A DNA stretch of 8,265 nucleotides from the NCBI RefSeq assembly GCF_019417665.1, contig NZ_DXUU01000075.1, positions 1 through 8,265 of the forward strand, given 5' to 3'. This document shows, one piece after another, positions 5,322 to 8,265 of this stretch. The notes below the pieces were generated by a model, which did no database searches, had not been told where the DNA came from, and saw only the letters and a program-made list of their open reading frames with translations. The position numbers and the translations under genes are program-made. The stretch is from Ruminococcus sp. (lineage in GTDB: Bacteria > Bacillota > Clostridia > Oscillospirales > Ruminococcaceae). How positions within the stretch are numbered: position 1 is the stretch's first letter; every line of letters starts with the position of its first letter.

Positions 5322-5888
5322 TTATCCGAAAAACTCGCCGCACTGATAAGCGTCCAGCGATTCCCGTGGGATGCGGATCCGCTCCTGGATTTTTGCGATT
5401 CTGCGCCGCTCTTTCTGATCTTTGACAGATGCCAGATTTACCGCACGGTATCCCATGCGCTGCTTGATTGGCGTATCATCCGGCAGAGCGTCAAACAAAG
5501 CCAGAAAGACGTGCCAGTGCATCTGCGGCACCGTCATAAGGTCGATACGGTACACAGACAAAAACGCCGCATAAATGTATGCTGCATCGAAGCTCCAGGA
5601 AAGCACCTTGTCTGTGGATTTCCGTTCCGTCTCTCTGCCGTTCTCTGGCTGCGGTGCATCCTTTCTGGATGCAAACAGGATCAGCGCTTCCAGAGATTCC
5701 TGGAGCAGCTCCGGCGGCGGCTTTTCCTTGTACCACTCCAGCATCAGCAGAAGCTTTTCCCGCTTGTCGATGCTGCTGTCCTCCTGCATATCAAAAAAGC
5801 GCAGCCAGTCCCGGAAATCCGTATAGACTGGATACGCCTTTCCTCCGACATCCACGGTATCCGGCGGTGCTTCATAGAGCAGGTTCAC
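5322..5888 (-). CDS. Phage Gp15-family protein, probable tail assembly chaperone
   Basis: This 188-residue protein matches the bacteriophage Gp15 family (PF06854) in length and pattern. It has an N-terminal YPVYTDFRDWLRFFD and a middle helix LLLMLEWYKEK. The typical second half reads DAAYIYAAFLSVYRIDL (101-117), then MHWHVFLALFDALPDD (123-138) and MGYRAVNL (145-152), ending in a basic helical KERRRIAKIQERI segment. These genes sit between the major tail protein and tape measure in many Bacillota siphophages, where they are thought to act as the second tail-assembly chaperone. It begins with GTG overlapping the previous stop as GTGA, so translation is likely coupled. I saw no classical X XXY YYZ slippery site at the junction. 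Unusually, no tape measure gene follows: the next feature is the antisense RNA promoter. Confidence 0.85.
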   Translation of the reverse strand: MNLLYEAPPDTVDVGGKAYPVYTDFRDWLRFFDMQEDSSIDKREKLLLMLEWYKEKPPPELLQESLEALILFASRKDAPQPENGRETERKSTDKVLSWSFDAAYIYAAFLSVYRIDLMTVPQMHWHVFLALFDALPDDTPIKQRMGYRAVNLASVKDQKERRRIAKIQERIRIPRESLDAYQCGEFFG

Positions 5889-6247
5889 CGTTTGCCGCCT
5901 TTCGGCAGATACTTCCGTCGAATCTGCACCATCTCTGCCTGAGACTGCGCCGCCTGTTTTGAAACAAACGCCAGAAAATCACCGTACACTGCTGTATACT
6001 TTCGTACATTGTCCGGCACGTCTGCAAAAATCCGTGCAGCTGTACCATCGCCGAACAGGGAATTATACAGCGTGCGGAATGCCTTGCAATATGCCCGGAT
6101 GTATGCGGCAGCTCCTTCGGACTTGTCCTTCGGGACGTCTGCTTCCAGCCGGTCAAGTGCTGCCTCGTACCGCTCTACGGTATCGGCATCCTCAATGTCA
6201 AGATGCAACTCCAGACCATTTACTTTCCATATGGTCATATCTTCCAC
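5885..6247 (-). CDS. Tail assembly chaperone-like protein (DUF6673-like)
   Basis: This 120-residue protein lies between the major tail protein and Gp15. It has a short beta start (IWKVNGLELHLDIEDADTVERYEAALDRLE) followed by helices, including AAAYIRAYCKAFRTLYNSLFGDG and a KYTAVYGDFLAFVSK segment. This matches my recollection of the DUF6673 family, the first of the paired chaperone-type genes in such phages, analogous in position to lambda gpG. The GTG at 6247 is used here. An ATG at 6238 (MTIWKVNG) is an alternative that begins nearer the conserved part, though neither start has a strong Shine-Dalgarno site. The stop overlaps the Gp15 start. A chaperone role is inferred from gene order. Confidence 0.65.
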   Translation of the reverse strand: MEDMTIWKVNGLELHLDIEDADTVERYEAALDRLEADVPKDKSEGAAAYIRAYCKAFRTLYNSLFGDGTAARIFADVPDNVRKYTAVYGDFLAFVSKQAAQSQAEMVQIRRKYLPKGGKR

Positions 6248-6253
6248 GGATTA

Positions 6254-7075
6254 TCACTCGCTTTCCTTCACAACATTAATGCGGTATGTTCTGGAAAGGT
6301 TACCATTCGAAACAATGATTGCAAACTGCTTCTCTGCGCTTGCTGTATTTCCAACGGCAGAGATGCTGCCCTGACCATATGCCGCCTGATAACCTGCATC
6401 GAACAGCGTGATGGAATAGGAGCTGCTTTCCGCTTTTGCGTAAAAGTTATATACGCTGGTAGTAGTCGGCAGCGTATATGTAACGGTATCCTTGTTAAAT
6501 TCCGGTGTAAGTTCGATTGCGCTCGCGCCGGATGTCACGCTGAGTTCTGTCAGATATGGGGCAATTTTCTGACCCTCGATGGAAATGGTCTGCCAATCAT
6601 CCGATGTTGTGACTGTCACATCCTCCATTTCACCACGTGTCTTAAAGTTGCCGGAATAGGTCATGCAGTCGGTAGTATCGCCGTCTGCATCCGGAATCAC
6701 AGCATAGTCCCGCATTTTGCCCTGTGCAGTATAAATGCCTCCATGTTCCTGCACTGTTGTCATGTCCACCTGGATAATGCTGCGGACAGCATCCTGTCCC
6801 AGCAGCTCGTTTTCGTGGATCCCGATAATATCATCCGTTACAGGGTGCTTTTTATATCGATCCAGTGCGTAGGATGTGGCTGTATTGTAGCCGGTGATGT
6901 CCGTGCGCTTGAAATCCTCGTCCACATACTGACGTTCGTATTCTGTAGGATTCTTGGACGTGGAAAGACTTGTGAAGCCCTCCATACGTGTATATGCGGA
7001 ATTGCCGGGCACCAGATAGAATGCCAGCTTTCCGGTACGCAGCACAAGGTCTGCGTTTTTCAGATTATTACCCAT
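6254..7075 (-). CDS. Major tail tube protein with C-terminal cadherin-like/Ig domain
   Basis: This 273-residue protein is the probable tail tube subunit, judged by its position between head-completion and chaperone genes. Residues ~1-168 form the tube part, starting MGNNLKNADLVLRTG and including the TSLSTSKNPTEYERQYVDED segment seen in major tail proteins of this phage group. Residues ~172-270 form a separate beta-sandwich, with LTELSVTSGA, ELTPEFNKDTVTYTLP and SRTYRINVVK, the pattern of the cadherin-like beta-sandwich family (PF12733). Such Ig-like decorations on tail tubes are thought to project outward and bind cell-surface sugars weakly. The ATG overlaps the previous gene's last codons by 8 bases and has GGAGG upstream. 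Base composition does not change at the domain junction. Confidence 0.85.
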   Translation of the reverse strand: MGNNLKNADLVLRTGKLAFYLVPGNSAYTRMEGFTSLSTSKNPTEYERQYVDEDFKRTDITGYNTATSYALDRYKKHPVTDDIIGIHENELLGQDAVRSIIQVDMTTVQEHGGIYTAQGKMRDYAVIPDADGDTTDCMTYSGNFKTRGEMEDVTVTTSDDWQTISIEGQKIAPYLTELSVTSGASAIELTPEFNKDTVTYTLPTTTSVYNFYAKAESSSYSITLFDAGYQAAYGQGSISAVGNTASAEKQFAIIVSNGNLSRTYRINVVKESE

Positions 7076-7508
7076 TTGTGTAGTACCTCCGATCTTGATA
7101 GTACAATAATCTCAGTTGTATTTGATACCGTGCAGTATCGTCTCCGGTATCGTAGGCATAGCCGCTGGACGTGATCTCAATTAGATACGGTGTACGGTAA
7201 TCCCCAAGGTCGGGGAATATGCCCTGCCAATTGTTACGTTCCACCCAGTCCGCAAAATCATCATAAAAGCCGGAGTTTGCAATATTCTCCAGCACCTTTT
7301 CACCGTATTTCTCCCGGCTTGCGAACACGAACAGGAACTGCCGCTTGTCGCTGCCGTCCGTGTATTTCTGCACGATCGGCTCGCATGGCGTAGTGTCCAC
7401 GGTGTATCCGATGGCATCCGCATCCAGCTGGTCAACGCCTAAAATAGCGCCGTCTTTCAGCAGGGGACAGCTTGCAATGTAGTCCCGTATCGCCTGAATG
7501 ATCGCCAT
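7068..7508 (-). CDS. Phage minor capsid protein (Minor_capsid_3-like), tail terminator role likely
   Basis: This 146-residue protein starts MAIIQAIRDYIASCPLL, a start very typical of the Minor_capsid_3 family (PF12691) of Bacillota phages. An alpha/beta body follows (KRQFLFVFASREKYGE, NSGFYDDFADWVERNN), then a late strand YLIEITSSGYAYDTGDDTARYQIQLRLLYY. The fold and place just before the major tail gene suggest a tail-terminator or tail-completion protein. I chose the ATG at 7508, 4 bases after the preceding stop with AAGGTG upstream. A more upstream in-frame ATG at 7544 would lie inside the preceding gene and lacks support. Its stop overlaps the major tail start. Confidence 0.8.
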   Translation of the reverse strand: MAIIQAIRDYIASCPLLKDGAILGVDQLDADAIGYTVDTTPCEPIVQKYTDGSDKRQFLFVFASREKYGEKVLENIANSGFYDDFADWVERNNWQGIFPDLGDYRTPYLIEITSSGYAYDTGDDTARYQIQLRLLYYQDRRYYTNG

Positions 7509-7512
7509 AGCA

Positions 7513-7848
7513 TCACACCTTTCCGGGAGCGATATTCCGTGCATTTTTCAGGATGATCTTTCCGTGGTCAGCCCACGCCCGGAGCGCCCACTTTTTGCCA
7601 CGAAGTCCTTTGGATTTGCCATAGCGCCACTGCTTAATGGCGTATGGCGTTTTCCACATGAGATAGCCGTCCTCAGGCTTGCTATGTGAAACGCCGGAAT
7701 CCCGTAGCATACCCGTGTCAAATGGCACGTATGGATCACATTTTCGCAGCAGCTCATTGCCAACGAACGTGACGGCATTCTTTTTCAGCGTTTCAGACTT
7801 CGCTTTCAGCTTTTTTGTGCTAAAATTCATCTTGACTTTGATGATCAT
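7513..7848 (-). CDS. Phage minor capsid protein (Minor_capsid_2/HK97 gp10-like)
   Basis: This 111-residue basic protein starts MIIKVKMNFSTKKLKAK and includes the signature KCDPYVPFDTGMLRDSG (about residues 35-51), then MWKTPYAIKQWRYGKSKGLRGKKWALRAWADHGK. The P-x-DTG-x-L-R-x-S core is characteristic of gp10/Minor_capsid_2 (PF11114) head-tail joining proteins. I chose the ATG at 7848: it overlaps the previous stop as ATGA and has GAGGTGA upstream. The frame remains open upstream to 8019, but that part would lie in the previous gene and has no phage-like sequence. It probably acts at the head-tail interface as the stopper or tail-completion protein. Confidence 0.85.
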   Translation of the reverse strand: MIIKVKMNFSTKKLKAKSETLKKNAVTFVGNELLRKCDPYVPFDTGMLRDSGVSHSKPEDGYLMWKTPYAIKQWRYGKSKGLRGKKWALRAWADHGKIILKNARNIAPGKV

Positions 7849-8180
7849 ACCGCAGTCACCTCGATGTGCTGCACCTCTGGAGAACCATAGCGGAAGTTCT
7901 TGACTTCCATGACTGTCCGGCAATTCTCCGGCGGTTCTGCATCGTTGCATCTGCCGCAGAAAATCCGGTCGTTCCGCTTCGGGATGTAATCGGACAGGGA
8001 AGAGGCTGGAATGATGCACAGCACGCTGTCCTGCTGCTTCATGGTGCCTGTGCCAGACTGCGCCTGCCCTCTGGCATCCTCACAATATATCGTGGGGATA
8101 AAATGCCGTATATATGTTTCCATGCGGTCTGCGCCTACCTTGCGCTCGTATACCGTGCAGCCGATTTTGTTCGTGTACAT
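7845..8180 (-). CDS. Head-tail connector/head completion protein (DUF6751-like)
   Basis: This 111-residue protein starts MYTNKIGCTVYERKVGADRMETY and ends FRYGSPEVQHIEVTAV. The MYTN start, the IYCEDARGQAQSGTGTMKQQDSV segment and the YGSP..HIEV end match my memory of DUF6751, a family that fills the same genomic slot as Minor_capsid_1 (PF10665) head-closure proteins. The ATG at 8180 overlaps the previous stop (TGATG) and has AGGGGGTG upstream. A GTG at 8189 is a less likely alternative. Residues around 74-88 carry three cysteines (FCGRC and ENC), perhaps a small metal site, though nothing else supports that. Role inferred from order: DNA retention or connector between capsid and tail. Confidence 0.65.
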   Translation of the reverse strand: MYTNKIGCTVYERKVGADRMETYIRHFIPTIYCEDARGQAQSGTGTMKQQDSVLCIIPASSLSDYIPKRNDRIFCGRCNDAEPPENCRTVMEVKNFRYGSPEVQHIEVTAV

Positions 8181-8265
8181 CAGTAGCACCCCCTGTACAG
8201 CAATCCTGTGGTGCCCAGATAGCGCATACAGATGCTTTTGAGATAATCCTGCAGACCAGATGTAT
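8180..8265 (-). CDS. C-terminal end of an upstream phage gene, probable head-tail connector
   Basis: A frame open from the window edge ends in TGA at 8182-8180, overlapping the next start by one base. Visible residues include TSGLQDYLKSICMRYLGTTG and a final LLYRGCY. Position before three head-completion genes suggests the adaptor that docks on the portal (gp15/gp6-like, often ~110 residues), but too little is visible to assign a family. The coupled stop-start layout, like that of its neighbours, supports that it is real. Confidence 0.55.
   Translation of the reverse strand, partial: TSGLQDYLKSICMRYLGTTGLLYRGCY

Noticed and set aside
5885..5900. Programmed frameshift joining the two chaperone genes
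   Set aside because: The junction lacks a classical slippery heptamer, and the GTGA stop-start overlap is enough to explain coupled translation.
6203..7174. A 323-codon open frame on the plus strand opposite the major tail gene
   Set aside because: It is antisense to a well-supported structural gene, its Cys-rich translation is typical of antisense frames, and no promoter or Shine-Dalgarno site precedes it.
7849..8019. Upstream extension of the gp10-like gene to an ATG at 8019
   Set aside because: It would overlap the preceding gene by more than 170 bases, while the ATG at 7848 overlaps the prior stop by four bases and begins the conserved sequence.
1..8265. CRISPR arrays, tRNA or rRNA genes
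   Set aside because: No regularly spaced repeats, cloverleaf-like segments or ribosomal RNA sequence were seen on either strand.

Overview
The window is part of the late (structural) region of a tailed phage or prophage of the siphophage type. The host is probably a Gram-positive Bacillota, most likely a clostridial or Oscillospiraceae-type gut anaerobe. This rests on three things: Shine-Dalgarno sites of the GGAGG type, capsid and tail families typical of Bacillota phages (Gp15, Minor_capsid_2/3 and YjcQ types), and a TxpA/BsrG-like type I toxin. All protein genes except that toxin lie on the minus strand, so transcription runs from high to low coordinates.

Right block (about 8265 to 5322), tightly packed with overlapping stops and starts: the end of a head-tail connector gene, three head-completion/minor capsid genes, a major tail protein carrying a C-terminal cadherin/Ig-like domain, and two tail-assembly chaperone-type genes, the second a Gp15 protein. 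A tape measure gene would normally come next. It is absent here.

Central island (about 4962 to 5302): a non-coding-looking stretch that holds a compact convergent module. A consensus promoter on the plus strand drives a 27-residue hydrophobic peptide. A second, perfect consensus promoter on the minus strand drives a short antisense RNA. The two transcripts meet at a symmetric 10-bp hairpin. I read this as a TxpA/BsrG-like type I toxin-antitoxin system. A second terminator-like hairpin separates it from the terminase gene.

Left block (4939 to 173): large terminase subunit, portal, and a minor capsid protein whose last ~120 residues and following ~77-codon gene look like a phage-borne polymorphic-toxin/immunity cassette. 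A YjcQ-like gene follows. Base composition falls abruptly at about position 1140, inside the minor capsid gene, and stays AT-rich through the YjcQ-like gene. Two terminator-like hairpins close this block. A new gene start at position 73 runs off the window edge.

Two points stand out. The window carries two separate candidate toxin systems, one RNA-regulated and one capsid-protein-fused. The order tail chaperones -> terminase -> portal is permuted relative to the usual terminase -> portal -> capsid -> tail -> tape measure order, with no small terminase subunit visible ahead of the large one.
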